From the NCBI GenBank assembly GCA_963814165.1, contig CAWFBW010000016.1:353000-416999 (forward strand): a stretch of 64,000 nucleotides of DNA, read 5' to 3'. This stretch comes from DASRAA01 sp963814165. GTDB lineage: Bacteria > Acidobacteriota > Terriglobia > Terriglobales > Acidobacteriaceae. This document shows, in pieces, positions 1-8,855 of this stretch. Within the stretch, counting starts at the first letter, position 1; every line of letters begins with the position of its first letter. The position numbers and the translations under genes are program-made. The notes under the pieces were generated by a model. That model did no database searches and had not been told where the DNA came from. It saw only the letters and a program-made list of their open reading frames with translations.

Positions 1-139
1 CATCGAGAATCTTGTCGCCCGTGGTCTTGATGATCTCCAGCTCGACTTCGTGTCCCTGCTCGACCAGCAGAGCGGTAATGTGTTTGGCCTGCCACAAGGC
101 AAGCATGGAGCCGCGGGAGCCGATTCGCAGGCGCGCCAT
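1..139 (-). CDS. hemC: Hydroxymethylbilane synthase (porphobilinogen deaminase), N-terminal fragment
   Basis: Only the first 46 codons lie in the window; the gene runs off the left edge. The translation starts MARLRIGSRGSMLALWQ, the characteristic N-terminus of the enzyme that polymerises four porphobilinogens into hydroxymethylbilane, and continues through a KTTGDKI stretch typical of the family. The ATG (139-137) shares one base with the hemA stop codon (TAATG), so the two genes are translationally coupled in a haem operon. Confidence 0.9.
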   Translation of the reverse strand, partial: MARLRIGSRGSMLALWQAKHITALLVEQGHEVELEIIKTTGDKILD

Positions 140-1458
140 TAACGTCGCGCTCCCGTCTTCTCGGCGGCCGCTGCCTCTTCCTCGGCCGCGGCTTTGCGCG
201 CATCGCGCAGGTTGAAGAGCTTGCGGACCAGTTCGATGACCGTCGTGGACTCCGACGATTCGCGCGCCGCGCTCTTGAGGGTCGTAATCGGTGTATGCAT
301 GATCTTGTTGATGATGCCGCGCGAGAGCGCTTCGACCGCCAACTCTTGCTCGGGCGTCAGAGTTCCCAAACGCCCTCGCACGCGGTCAATCTCGGCCTGG
401 CGAACCGTTTCCAGGTGCTCCTGCAGCGAAACAATCGTGGGAACCACGTCCAGCGTCTGCAGCCGCGCCTGGAACTTATCCACCTCAAGCTGCACGATGG
501 CTTCGGCGCGGTCGGCCTCGACGCGCCGGTCGGAGATATGCGACGACACCACCTGCTGCAAATCGTCAATGTCGTACACGAACATGCCGTCGAGCTTATT
601 CAGCTCCGGATCGACGTCACGCGGCACCGCAATGTCAATGAAGAACATCGGCCGGTTCTTGCGACGGCTCAGGAACTTCTCACCGTGCTCCTTGCGAAAA
701 ATGGTGTGCGGAGCGCCGGTCGAGCTGATTACGATGTCGGCGCGATCCACAGTGTCGTAAAGCTGCTCGAACGCGATGGGTTCTCCGCCAAACTTCTTGG
801 CCAGCGCTGCTGCCCGCTCGTAGGTGCGATTGCCTACGTATAGCTTGCTGGCCCCATGAGCCATCAAGTGACGCGCCGCCAGTTCGCACATCTTGCCGGC
901 ACCAACGAGATACACGCTCTTGCCTTCCAGATTGCCGAAGATCTTCTTGGCCAGCTCGACCGCCACCGAGGCAATGGAAACCGCCGACGACGCAATTGCC
1001 GTCTCCGTTCGGACCCGTTTGGCCACGGCAAACGCCCGCGAGTAAAGCGCGTCGAGCTGCGAATTCACCGCTCCCACGGCGCGGGCAGTGGCGTAGGCTT
1101 CCTTTACCTGGCCGAGAATCTGCGGCTCGCCGACCACCATCGAGTCCAGGCTCGACGCTACGCGGAAGACGTGACGCACGGCGTCACGCTCACGGTACTC
1201 GTAGAGATACTTGCGAAAGGCTTGTGTATCGAACCCATAGAGCTCGTGAAGGCATCCATGCAAATCGACGTTTGCGTCACTCGCGCGGGCGATCAGTTCC
1301 ACCCGGTTACAAGTGGAGACAATCATCGCCTCTTCGATGCCAGGCTGCGACACCAGCAGCTTTACCGCCTCGGGCAAACGCGCTTCGGAGATGGCGAACT
1401 GCTCGCGCACCTCCACGGGAGCGGTCTGGTGGTTCACGCCGATGACGATCAGGTTCAT
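139..1458 (-). CDS. hemA: Glutamyl-tRNA reductase
   Basis: Reduces glutamyl-tRNA to glutamate-1-semialdehyde with NADPH, the first committed step of C5-pathway haem synthesis. The 439-residue protein opens with MNLIVIGVNHQTAPVEVRE and carries the STCNRVE motif containing the nucleophilic cysteine near residue 50. It has a Rossmann segment (VYLVGAGKM) and ends in a helical dimerisation domain followed by an Ala/Glu-rich tail. A longer open frame extends upstream, but the ATG at 1458 matches the family start and overlaps the upstream stop by four bases (ATGA). It sits between the CcsA/HemX-like gene and hemC. Confidence 0.96.
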   Translation of the reverse strand: MNLIVIGVNHQTAPVEVREQFAISEARLPEAVKLLVSQPGIEEAMIVSTCNRVELIARASDANVDLHGCLHELYGFDTQAFRKYLYEYRERDAVRHVFRVASSLDSMVVGEPQILGQVKEAYATARAVGAVNSQLDALYSRAFAVAKRVRTETAIASSAVSIASVAVELAKKIFGNLEGKSVYLVGAGKMCELAARHLMAHGASKLYVGNRTYERAAALAKKFGGEPIAFEQLYDTVDRADIVISSTGAPHTIFRKEHGEKFLSRRKNRPMFFIDIAVPRDVDPELNKLDGMFVYDIDDLQQVVSSHISDRRVEADRAEAIVQLEVDKFQARLQTLDVVPTIVSLQEHLETVRQAEIDRVRGRLGTLTPEQELAVEALSRGIINKIMHTPITTLKSAARESSESTTVIELVRKLFNLRDARKAAAEEEAAAAEKTGARR

Positions 1459-2276
1459 AGCTGAGGAAACCTGTGGACTCGGCTGAGACTGTTGGCGGCC
1501 CACACGCCCAGCGCAATGACGAACGCGCATGTTGCCAACAGTGCCGCGCGGCGTCCGCGCCAGCCTGAACTCCAGCGTGTATACAGCAGCAGCAGATACA
1601 CAAACCACATGATGAACGACAGGAGAATCTTGGGATCGGTGAAAAATAGCGGTCCGTACTTGGCAATGGCCAGCACCGAGCCGGCAATCAGGCCAAAGGT
1701 CATAAACGGAAAGCCGAAGAGCAGCGATCGATAGCCGATGTCGTCGATGGTTTCCAGCGACAGTTTCGACACCAGCGCGTCCAGGCTCTTGGCCTTCAAT
1801 GCCCTCTCCTGCATCAAATACAGGACGCTGGCACCGAAGCTGACAAACAGGCCCGCGTAACCCGTAAAGATCAAGGCCACATGGACGAATATCCAACTGC
1901 TGCGGAGCGCAGGCGAAGTGATCGTCACCGGCTGCTGACCCACTGCAGAGGCGAAGGTCAACACGAAGACGATGGGAAAAATAACGACGCCCAGCGTGGT
2001 GGTGCGGTATCCCACAAAAAAGATAAAGAACACTACCATGGCGACGAACGCCAGCAGCGACTCGGAGTAATGAACCGACGCCCAGGACAGCCTGCCGATG
2101 ACGACGGTGTATTCGACCAGCGAAACGAAGTGAAAGATGAGGCCGAGGCCGACTGCGGGTTCGACCACCTTGGCCAAAAGGTTGCCCTTCTTCCCCAGCA
2201 AAAGCAGGGAATAGAGCAGGCCAACCGCATAAAACGCCACCGCAACTCTAAGCCAAACTAGAGGCATAAACCCCAC
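1455..2276 (-). CDS. CcsA/HemX-like cytochrome c assembly membrane protein
   Basis: Polytopic protein of about 270 residues with roughly eight hydrophobic segments. The family either handles haem in system II cytochrome c maturation (CcsA) or regulates hemA (HemX). The tail region FFTDPKILLSFIMWFVYLL aligns with the WD-P-K-E type haem-handling motif of CcsA, but the tryptophan-rich signature is degraded. The first start is GTG at 2276, with an AAGGG just upstream; an ATG at 2267 is equally possible. Its stop overlaps the hemA start, so the order ccsA/hemX-hemA-hemC suggests the HemX-like role of tuning or supporting haem synthesis. Confidence 0.8.
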   Translation of the reverse strand: MGFMPLVWLRVAVAFYAVGLLYSLLLLGKKGNLLAKVVEPAVGLGLIFHFVSLVEYTVVIGRLSWASVHYSESLLAFVAMVVFFIFFVGYRTTTLGVVIFPIVFVLTFASAVGQQPVTITSPALRSSWIFVHVALIFTGYAGLFVSFGASVLYLMQERALKAKSLDALVSKLSLETIDDIGYRSLLFGFPFMTFGLIAGSVLAIAKYGPLFFTDPKILLSFIMWFVYLLLLYTRWSSGWRGRRAALLATCAFVIALGVWAANSLSRVHRFPQL

Positions 2277-2353
2277 AGACCCTTAAGGATAGGTCCTGAA
2301 TCGTTCCTGTAAGAGTCAGTATAAACGGGAGGGCGGCAGGACCGAGTATGCCT

Positions 2354-2371
2354 ATCACACGGGGGTGTGAT
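2354..2371. other. Perfect hairpin (7-bp stem, GGGG loop)
   Basis: ATCACAC and GTGTGAT flank four G residues in the short gap between the tonB-like gene and the CcsA/HemX-like gene, both on the minus strand. It has no T-run, so it may be an operator for the haem operon rather than a terminator. Confidence 0.4.
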
Positions 2372-2401
2372 GTCGGTCACAAGCGGGGTGTACGACCTCG
2401 A

Positions 2402-3055
2402 CTAGCTGGGGTAATGAAAGGTGACGATGTGCTGCGAGGCGATGGTCACGCCGTCTTTGGAGGCGGGCCGGAACCGCCACTGCCGCAGCGTAGCCAGCAC
2501 CCGGTCCTCGATGCCGTAGCCGATGCCGCGGACGAGCTTCAGCTCGATAACATTGCCGTGCTCATCGATCGTGACTTCGACCACCACGTCGCCCTCGACG
2601 CCCGGCGGCAAATCTGCGCGCGACACTGCCGGGTCGGGAAACACCTGCGGCAGCGCCGGGATGACTTCGTGGCCGGTGAGCGGCGCGCCCGGTACACGAG
2701 CCCCATAGAGCGACCCGCCTTTCGCTGCCGTATCGAGCGTAGCACCCGCTGTGGCGTTGTCGTCTTCGTGAATCAGCGGCAATGGTTTGGGGACGACAGG
2801 CGTATTTAGCGAGGCTGCATGCAGGTTAAGTTTTGGCTTCTCCGGAACCTGGGCTTCTTTCTCGGCGCCGACCGGGGCGAGATACGTGATGCTGCCCGAC
2901 GAACCCGGCGTTCCCAGGGCTACGTCAGACGGCATGATGAACACAGGCGCAGGATGGTGGGTAAGCAGGAACAGGGCCACACAATGCGCGGCGAACGAGA
3001 GCAGCAGCGCGATGTCCCAGCGCTTGCGTCCAGTCGGCTTCATCTCGCTAAACAC
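2402..3055 (-). CDS. TonB-family energy-transducer-like protein
   Basis: The protein has one N-terminal membrane anchor (DIALLLSFAAHCVALFLL), a proline-rich periplasmic spacer and a C-terminal TonB domain of about 80 residues. The domain shows the usual GDVVVEVTIDEHGNV strand and the final helix-strand LRQWRFRPASKDG...HIVTFHYP. Such proteins couple the inner-membrane proton-motive force to outer-membrane receptors. The start is uncertain: GTG at 3055 has a GAGG six bases upstream, GTG at 3067 and ATG at 3043 are in frame. It is not next to exbB/exbD here, so it may serve the TonB-dependent receptors encoded elsewhere. Confidence 0.8.
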   Translation of the reverse strand: MFSEMKPTGRKRWDIALLLSFAAHCVALFLLTHHPAPVFIMPSDVALGTPGSSGSITYLAPVGAEKEAQVPEKPKLNLHAASLNTPVVPKPLPLIHEDDNATAGATLDTAAKGGSLYGARVPGAPLTGHEVIPALPQVFPDPAVSRADLPPGVEGDVVVEVTIDEHGNVIELKLVRGIGYGIEDRVLATLRQWRFRPASKDGVTIASQHIVTFHYPS

Positions 3056-3159
3056 AGATTCCCTCACCCATCAGCACGTTAGACATAATTTACCGCAGGA
3101 AGTGAGCGGAAGCGATGGCCTGAATAGGCCATTGAGGTTACGGCCGCGACACTCGTTGC

Positions 3160-3522
3160 CTAATCAATTCCGACTGATTCCAGCAGAGTGGTCAGCGAGG
3201 CGGAATCCAGGATGAGGCGGCGGCCGTCCTGCAGCATGTTAGGGATCTCGTCAAAGCTTTGCAGCAGGCGGAGTTTCGCAGCGGCGTATTGCTCAGGATC
3301 GCTGAGCAGGCGTCCATGTTCCTCAGCAAACGTTTCCAGGGAGCGCGGCTGCAAAAACACGCTCACCGCAAACACGGACTTGCGGTCGCGGCTCACATCG
3401 AAAACGAACTCGGTGGAGGGGGCAAATGGGTCACCGTCCAGCGCCGCCCGGCTGCCGACAAAGTAGTACTCATACACGTATCCCGTCTGGGCGGTATAAG
3501 TCTTAACACGGCGGACGGTCAT
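3160..3522 (-). CDS. Conserved hypothetical protein (about 120 aa)
   Basis: No family is recognised. The ATG at 3522 is preceded by GGAG at a six-base spacing; an earlier in-frame start at 3561 would overlap the galT-like stop and has no such site. The protein (MTVRRVKTYTAQTGYVYEYYFVG...) is soluble, has no signal peptide or membrane segment, and looks like a single compact domain. It directly follows the GalT-like gene, so the two may be co-transcribed. Confidence 0.6.
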   Translation of the reverse strand: MTVRRVKTYTAQTGYVYEYYFVGSRAALDGDPFAPSTEFVFDVSRDRKSVFAVSVFLQPRSLETFAEEHGRLLSDPEQYAAAKLRLLQSFDEIPNMLQDGRRLILDSASLTTLLESVGID

Positions 3523-3557
3523 GGCAACTCCAAGAGCGCGATTCTGCGTTGTACTAC

Positions 3558-4547
3558 TCACCCCTCCGTCGGACTCTCGCGCAGACGGGCAGCGGCCGCT
3601 TCCGGGTTCACGGACGAGGCATACACTTCCTTGAAGGCGTACGACTTGACCTTCGCCCCGAGAATGGGAAGAATCTCAATGTGCCAGTGGTAGTCGTCTT
3701 CGATGGACTTCCAGTATCCCAAAGTTTCGGACTTGTGCAGCGTGTTGGGTGAGGTGTGCAGCACCATGTGGAAGCCGTCGGCGACGCTGCGTATGCGGTG
3801 CAGCGTGCGCCGCAGAAGCGCGGCGAGATCGCGCAACCCGCCGGAACGCGCAGCCACCCGCTCGAAATACGCCTCGTGGACGCGCGGTGCGATCCATGTC
3901 TCATAGGGAGTGCGCGAGGCGTAGGGGCAGGAAACCAGGTAGTCGCCCCGAGCTTCGATAATGCGCTTCTCCTGCTTCAACTCCTGCGCGAAAATGTCGC
4001 AGAACACGCAGCGCTCCTTCACCTTGTAGTGCTCGCGGGCAGCGCGAAGTTCGTACAGCACCCGCCGCGGAACGAACGTGGTAGCGACAATCTCCGAGGT
4101 AGGGTGGTCGAACTCCTGGCCGGAGTGGGGCCCGACGTTTTTAATTACGCTGACAAACTTGAATCGGCCGTCTTTCTTCAGGTCGAGGATCCGTTGCGCG
4201 CAGAGCGCGAGATATTGTTCGATCTCGCGGTCGTCGGCGTTCCAAAGCTGGCGGTCGTGCCGTGCGTTCTCGATGATGACCTCGTGCGCCCCAACCGGCT
4301 GCATGGTGTCATACAGACCGTTGCCGGCGCGGCCGGGTTCGCCTTCCACGCGGTACAACGGCTTGGGATGGACGACAGCCCGGGCCGACCACGGGTTTCC
4401 GTTGACGGTGGCCATGGTGGTCAGCACCTGCAGTTGCAGGCCCGATTCGGGACAGAACGGGCAGAGGAAGTCACTGCCTCGTTCGTTCTCCCGGTCGTCA
4501 CCGGTGATCACCCACGAACGCGTGATGGGGTCCTTGCGCAACTCCAT
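3558..4547 (-). CDS. Galactose-1-phosphate uridylyltransferase-like protein with altered nucleophile site
   Basis: A 329-residue member of the GalT/HIT fold. It opens with RKDPITRSWVI, has the zinc pair CPFC near residues 30-33 and the second-half motif HWHIEILPI. Canonical GalT uses an H-x-H-x-Q motif whose second histidine is uridylylated; the equivalent stretch here reads DHPTSEI, so the nucleophile position is Thr and the Gln is Glu. The first histidine, a zinc ligand, remains. It is therefore either a nucleotidyltransferase with changed chemistry or a GalT paralogue with another substrate. A general galT label would overstate what the sequence supports. Confidence 0.75.
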   Translation of the reverse strand: MELRKDPITRSWVITGDDRENERGSDFLCPFCPESGLQLQVLTTMATVNGNPWSARAVVHPKPLYRVEGEPGRAGNGLYDTMQPVGAHEVIIENARHDRQLWNADDREIEQYLALCAQRILDLKKDGRFKFVSVIKNVGPHSGQEFDHPTSEIVATTFVPRRVLYELRAAREHYKVKERCVFCDIFAQELKQEKRIIEARGDYLVSCPYASRTPYETWIAPRVHEAYFERVAARSGGLRDLAALLRRTLHRIRSVADGFHMVLHTSPNTLHKSETLGYWKSIEDDYHWHIEILPILGAKVKSYAFKEVYASSVNPEAAAARLRESPTEG

Positions 4548-4698
4548 GGTGCTGTTACTGTAAGCTGCCTTCAGGGAAGGAGCAAACGGCTTTTCCGTTT
4601 GTCACAATTCGTATTTTGCAGAGCTGGGTGTGTCCTCTCAGGAAAAAGTCGCTAGGCGGCAACCGCAACTGGTGATGCGGCGTTGTTAGAATGAGAGC

Positions 4699-5559
4699 GT
4701 GAACCGTCCCATCCGCCTCATCGCCATTGATCTCGATGGCACCCTGCTGAATTCCAGGGTCGAACTGTCGCAGGAAAATCGCGACGCGCTCCTCCGCGCC
4801 CATCAGGCCGGAATCGAAATTGTCCTAGGCACGGGCAGGCGACATGATTTCGCGCTGCCCATAGCGCAATCTCTGGGCTTCGACCTGTGGCTGCTTAGCT
4901 CAAACGGCGCCGTGACGCGTTCCACGCAAGGCGAAACTTTTCATCGCGACCTGCTGCCCAAACACACGGCGATCCGTTTGGTTGAGGCGCTGCACAAATA
5001 CCGCAACTACATGGTTCTGACTTTCGACCGGCCGGCCATGGGCGCCATCATTTGCGAAAACCACGACCAGCTCTACGGTGTCATCCAACGCTGGATGGAA
5101 AAGAACGCGCCATTCATCGAGTTCGTCAGCCCAATCGAGAAGTCGCTGACTGAAGATCCAATTCAGGCCATGGTTTGCGGTCCGGTGGAGTTTATGGGGC
5201 GCGCCCAGGCAGAGCTTGCCGCCCTCGATTTCTGCGACGACTTCACGACACTGCGCACGCAATACGACTTCCGTGATTTGTGCATCGTGGACATCCTGAA
5301 TGCGGGCTGCTCCAAGGGCCATGCGCTGGAGCGCTGGGCCCGGCACCGCGGCTTCGATCGCAGCGAGGTCATGGCCATCGGCGACAATTACAATGACGTC
5401 GAGATGTTGACCTTTGCCGGACATCCGGTGATCATGGGCAATGCCTGCAACGCACTGAAGCAGAATGGCTGGACGGAGACCCTGAACCACGATGAGCATG
5501 GTGTAGCCGCCACCATCGAACACGTACTGGAGTCGAACGCGGCAACCTTGAATGCGTAG
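4699..5559 (+). CDS. Cof-type HAD-IIB family sugar-phosphate phosphatase
   Basis: A 286-residue cytosolic hydrolase with the HAD motifs in order: nucleophile motif DLDGTLL near residue 12, motif II in VLGTGRR, and motif IV GDNYNDVEML near residue 235. The C2-type cap lies between motifs II and III, as in Cof/YidA phosphatases. The start is GTG at 4699. Its stop codon overlaps the start of the lytic transglycosylase gene by eight bases. The exact substrate cannot be read from sequence. Confidence 0.88.
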   Translation: MNRPIRLIAIDLDGTLLNSRVELSQENRDALLRAHQAGIEIVLGTGRRHDFALPIAQSLGFDLWLLSSNGAVTRSTQGETFHRDLLPKHTAIRLVEALHKYRNYMVLTFDRPAMGAIICENHDQLYGVIQRWMEKNAPFIEFVSPIEKSLTEDPIQAMVCGPVEFMGRAQAELAALDFCDDFTTLRTQYDFRDLCIVDILNAGCSKGHALERWARHRGFDRSEVMAIGDNYNDVEMLTFAGHPVIMGNACNALKQNGWTETLNHDEHGVAATIEHVLESNAATLNA

Positions 5560-6277
5560 AGTGTTCCAACTCGGGCTTGTGTTGGGCCTGCTTGTGGCGC
5601 AGCTTCCGGCGGCGGAGATGGCCAACCTGCGCAACGGGTTCAGTATCCGCCACGAGCGGCATGAAACGCTGGGCGAAACCACGCGGCTGTACCTGGGCAG
5701 CGATGCTTCCGGCGGATTCGTTGACGTTGCCACGGCGCAAATCGAGAGCTTCGAAGCCGCGCCGCCCGATCCGGTCGTATCGAATACGGCATCTTCCGCA
5801 CGAGACCTGCCAGCGATCATCGGCGAAGCAAGCGCCCGCAGCCGCATTGATGCCGACTTCATCGCCAGCGTGATCCACGCGGAGAGCAGTGGTAATCCGC
5901 GCGCAGTCTCTCCCAAAGGCGCGCAGGGACTAATGCAGCTTATGCCCCAGACGGCCAGCGCTCTGGGCGTGACGAACAGTTTCGATCCTGCAGAGAACGT
6001 GGACGGCGGCGTGCGCTACCTCCGCGAGTTGCTGCTGCAATACCGCGGGGATGCCGCCAAGGCGTTGGCCGCCTACAACGCCGGCCCGCAGCGGGTGCAG
6101 CAGTACCACGGTGTGCCTCCGTACCGCGAGACGCGCGCTTACGTGGCAAAAGTGATCAACGATTACAATCGCAAAAAAACAGCAGCGGCGAAGCGGGCCG
6201 CAAAACAAACCAAGACGCATCCCGCCTCCACGCAAGAGGAAGCGATGGCGGCCCCCCCTGTCGCGAGGGGCAGGTAG
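5552..6277 (+). CDS. Secreted lytic murein transglycosylase (SLT domain)
   Basis: Cleaves peptidoglycan glycan strands between MurNAc and GlcNAc. The 241-residue protein has a signal peptide (MRRVFQLGLVLGLLVAQLPAAEMA), a short N-terminal domain and an SLT domain with the catalytic glutamate in VIHAESSGNP, followed by GAQGLMQLMP and ALAAYNAGP. The C-terminus is a Lys/Ala-rich tail, possibly for wall contact. It overlaps the upstream HAD gene by eight bases. Confidence 0.92.
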   Translation: MRRVFQLGLVLGLLVAQLPAAEMANLRNGFSIRHERHETLGETTRLYLGSDASGGFVDVATAQIESFEAAPPDPVVSNTASSARDLPAIIGEASARSRIDADFIASVIHAESSGNPRAVSPKGAQGLMQLMPQTASALGVTNSFDPAENVDGGVRYLRELLLQYRGDAAKALAAYNAGPQRVQQYHGVPPYRETRAYVAKVINDYNRKKTAAAKRAAKQTKTHPASTQEEAMAAPPVARGR

Positions 6278-6365
6278 TTGGTCATTGACCCCGCTCGCCC
6301 GCTCGTTTACCTTTTGAGTTTGGACACCCATAGCGGCCGATGGTCGCAAGGCTGCTGATTTCCTC

Positions 6366-7418
6366 ATGAACAAGAAACGAACCCTGGTAACCGTCGTTAT
6401 CGTAGTCGTGCTCTGCCTGCTGGTGTACCTGCAGGTGCACGCCTGGAAGAAGTTCGATTGGACGACCTTCTGGAGCAACACCCAACACGTTAACTGGATC
6501 TACGTAGCGGGAGCGGTGACAATCATCTATCTTCTGTACGTATTGCGAGCGGTGCGCTGGCGGATCTTCCTGAAGCCGATGTGCGAAACCACCACCGGCC
6601 GCCTGATCGCACCGCAGTTTATCGGGTTTGCGGGGCTGGCGCTGCTGGGCCGCGCCGGAGAAGTGGTTCGTCCCTACCTCATCGCCAAGAAAGAAGATCT
6701 CACCCTCACGTCACAACTCGGGGTGTGGACCGTCGAACGCATCTTCGACATGGGCTCGGTCGCGCTGATGTATGTGGTCGTAGTCTTCATCGGAGACCCG
6801 CTGTGGAAGACCCTCCCGAACACGCATTTGGATTCCGAAGTACGCTGGTCGGCAATCGTTTTCCTTGCCGGAATGGTGGCCCTCACGGCTGCCGCGGTAG
6901 TCTTTCGCCGGTCAGGTCATGCCATCGCCGAGCGCCTCGAACAGAGGCTCGCGCGACGAAGCCACGGTCTAGCACACGGAGTGCGGACAAAAATCGATGC
7001 CTTCACCGACGGCTTGCAGGTCATCAGTGACGCATCCTCGTTCATTCAGTTGCTCGCTCTATCATTCGTGATGTGGGCAGGAGTCGGACTCGCGTACTGG
7101 CTGGTCATCCACGCCTACGGCGGACGGCTGGCGGAACTTGGTCCGGCCAGCATCATGGTGCTGTTGGTTGCAGCCATGTTTGGATCGCTGCTGCAATTGC
7201 CCGGTGTCGGCGGAGGCTCGCAACTGGCCACCATCGCCGTGCTTAATGGAATTTTCGGCGTGGAAAGCGAGGTCGCCGTCAGCTGCGGCATGCTGATCTG
7301 GCTCTCCACTTTCATGTCCGTGATCCTACCCGGGCTGCTGCTGGCCCACCGCGAGCGGCTCTCGCTGCGGGCCGTGGCGGCGGCGGAAGAAAGCGAACAA
7401 GCTGCCCTCGAGAAGTAG
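6366..7418 (+). CDS. Lysylphosphatidylglycerol synthase TM-region / YbhN (UPF0104) family membrane protein
   Basis: A 350-residue integral membrane protein with about eight hydrophobic helices. It shows the family's RAVRWRIFLKP segment after the second helix, the GRAGEVVRPYL motif, and LPGVGGGSQLATIAVL near the end. Relatives are the flippase-like half of MprF and archaeal AglD; no synthase domain is present, so a lipid or polyprenyl-linked substrate transport role is plausible but unproven. Confidence 0.85.
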   Translation: MNKKRTLVTVVIVVVLCLLVYLQVHAWKKFDWTTFWSNTQHVNWIYVAGAVTIIYLLYVLRAVRWRIFLKPMCETTTGRLIAPQFIGFAGLALLGRAGEVVRPYLIAKKEDLTLTSQLGVWTVERIFDMGSVALMYVVVVFIGDPLWKTLPNTHLDSEVRWSAIVFLAGMVALTAAAVVFRRSGHAIAERLEQRLARRSHGLAHGVRTKIDAFTDGLQVISDASSFIQLLALSFVMWAGVGLAYWLVIHAYGGRLAELGPASIMVLLVAAMFGSLLQLPGVGGGSQLATIAVLNGIFGVESEVAVSCGMLIWLSTFMSVILPGLLLAHRERLSLRAVAAAEESEQAALEK

Positions 7419-7467
7419 CTTCCGCAGTGGATGCGGAAGATTCGCCCCAACACCCTGCGCGAACTGA

Positions 7468-7504
7468 GGGACCCTCGGGGAGGGTCTAACGAACCAAGGG
7501 TCCC
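7468..7504. terminator. Mutually exclusive hairpins between convergent genes
   Basis: Two alternative stems share one arm: GACCCTC-GGG-GAGGGTC (7470-7486) and GGGACCCT (7468-7475) with AGGGTCCC (7497-7504). It lies between the ends of two convergent genes and probably acts as a bidirectional terminator, although no long T-run follows. Confidence 0.45.
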
Positions 7505-7568
7505 ATGGCCCGCGATATCTGTGGCGCCTGCTCATCCCCACGAGCCGCGAGCGCTAGCTGCGGCTTCG

Positions 7569-8324
7569 CTAAAAGCGCCCGCGAAGCCACTTCGCTGCAA
7601 AGATGGCGCCCGATCCAAGCATGAGCATCGTCCCCGGCTCCGGCACACCCGGTGGCGGAGGCGTTCCCCCGAATCCATCCAGATAGACATAGCCGGCATG
7701 AGCGCCGTAAGGGCAGTCAGAGCCGAGCAATGTCAAGGTAAAGTCATGACCCTGCAGGGCGCTGACGTCCAACATCTGGACCTGCCAATCGGTGTAATAC
7801 CATCCGCCGTAATAATTGAAAATCGAGCCGTTATCATATGAGTTGTAAGTCAGGTTTACCAACGCTGTATGGGTTGTTTCGTCAATGAGCTGTAGGGTGA
7901 AGTTGTCGGAGTCGGTCGAGCCGTGCGAAGCCTGCAGTACCGCAGCCCACGCGAAGTAGATGTAGGGATCTGTGTAATTGGTCACTGTCTGACTAATGAC
8001 CGAAACGCTGTAGTTGTTGTTCCAGTCGTTGACCCGCGCCGCGTACACGCCGTTGTAGACCGTGTTCAGCCGATTCCCGACCACCGGATCGAAGCCCTGG
8101 CCTACGATCGCCGAGGCGTTGTAAGCAAGATTGTAGTTGGATCCACCCGGCAGATAGGTGCTGGGATCGATCGGCCAACCGCCGTACCAAACACCCGCAC
8201 CCTGGGTCCAGTTGTTGAAGTTTCCATCCTCGAACCCGCCGTTCACAAACTTACCCGCGACCGCCGGTGATGCAATGGCCAGACAGCAAGTCAGGACCAA
8301 AGCAGCCCTGAGAACTAGCTTCAT
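7569..8324 (-). CDS. PEP-CTERM sorting-domain secreted protein
   Basis: Exported protein of about 250 residues. The ATG at 8324 has a strong GGAGG site. The signal peptide (MKLVLRAALVLTCCLAIASPAVAG) is followed by an all-beta domain beginning FVNGGFEDGNFNNWTQG, a lectin/carbohydrate-binding-like opening seen in many PEP-CTERM proteins. It ends in the sorting tag VPEPGTMLML, a hydrophobic helix and KWLRGRF. Such proteins are processed by exosortase and delivered to the envelope or matrix. A longer in-frame start at 8378 lacks a ribosome site and would bury the signal peptide. Confidence 0.9.
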   Translation of the reverse strand: MKLVLRAALVLTCCLAIASPAVAGKFVNGGFEDGNFNNWTQGAGVWYGGWPIDPSTYLPGGSNYNLAYNASAIVGQGFDPVVGNRLNTVYNGVYAARVNDWNNNYSVSVISQTVTNYTDPYIYFAWAAVLQASHGSTDSDNFTLQLIDETTHTALVNLTYNSYDNGSIFNYYGGWYYTDWQVQMLDVSALQGHDFTLTLLGSDCPYGAHAGYVYLDGFGGTPPPPGVPEPGTMLMLGSGAIFAAKWLRGRF

Positions 8325-8855
8325 AATTCCACCTCCATGCGCATGAAAATTGTTGCGTCGTGCGAATGACTTCGTCACGGCATGTGGGGGTATGCCGCCG
8401 TCATTCGTGGAACGGATCGATCACGCCACGAACGGAGAACGTCCCGATTTGGGAGTACGGCCGAGTCGTTCTCACTCTGTACAAGTGCACTCACACTGCC
8501 AAAAGGCTGTCGGTCGCGCAAGATTGTGCCGCAAGATTCCACTTCCGTTCAAATACCACTAACGTGGTGTTAGTGCTTAAGTTATCAATTCCGTTATTGG
8601 GAATTTCTCGATCAGTAACGCTGCAAGACGGGCAATGACGCCTCATTTTGCATGACCGATTCACGGGTGAACCGCAAACTTTTGCGCATTCTGGGTAGGC
8701 CACTTCCCCCATTTGACAGCAAATAGCAGACTCCGTTCCCAAAACAAAGTTATGGAGCCAAACATGCCGACGCCGACTAGGCACTTTCGATCTGCCAATT
8801 CTCCCCTGCTACAATCGTGTTGCGGGCTCGGTTTGGCCTGCCTTTTCCTTCATCC
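8325..8855. other. Long intergenic region with a 7-bp palindromic site
   Basis: About 530 bases between divergent genes (PEP-CTERM on minus, nrdR on plus). I see no convincing gene. The clearest element is CACTAAC-GTGGT-GTTAGTG at 8557-8575, a perfect inverted repeat with a five-base loop that could be an operator for either side. A 97-codon open frame on the minus strand (8491-8784) has no family features. Confidence 0.5.

Noticed and set aside
139..1896. A 585-residue reading extending hemA upstream
   Set aside because: The extra N-terminal part is the out-of-frame shadow of the CcsA/HemX-like gene; the family start is the ATG at 1458.
8491..8784. Minus-strand open frame of 97 codons
   Set aside because: No ribosome site, no recognisable domain, and it overlaps the regulatory gap upstream of nrdR.
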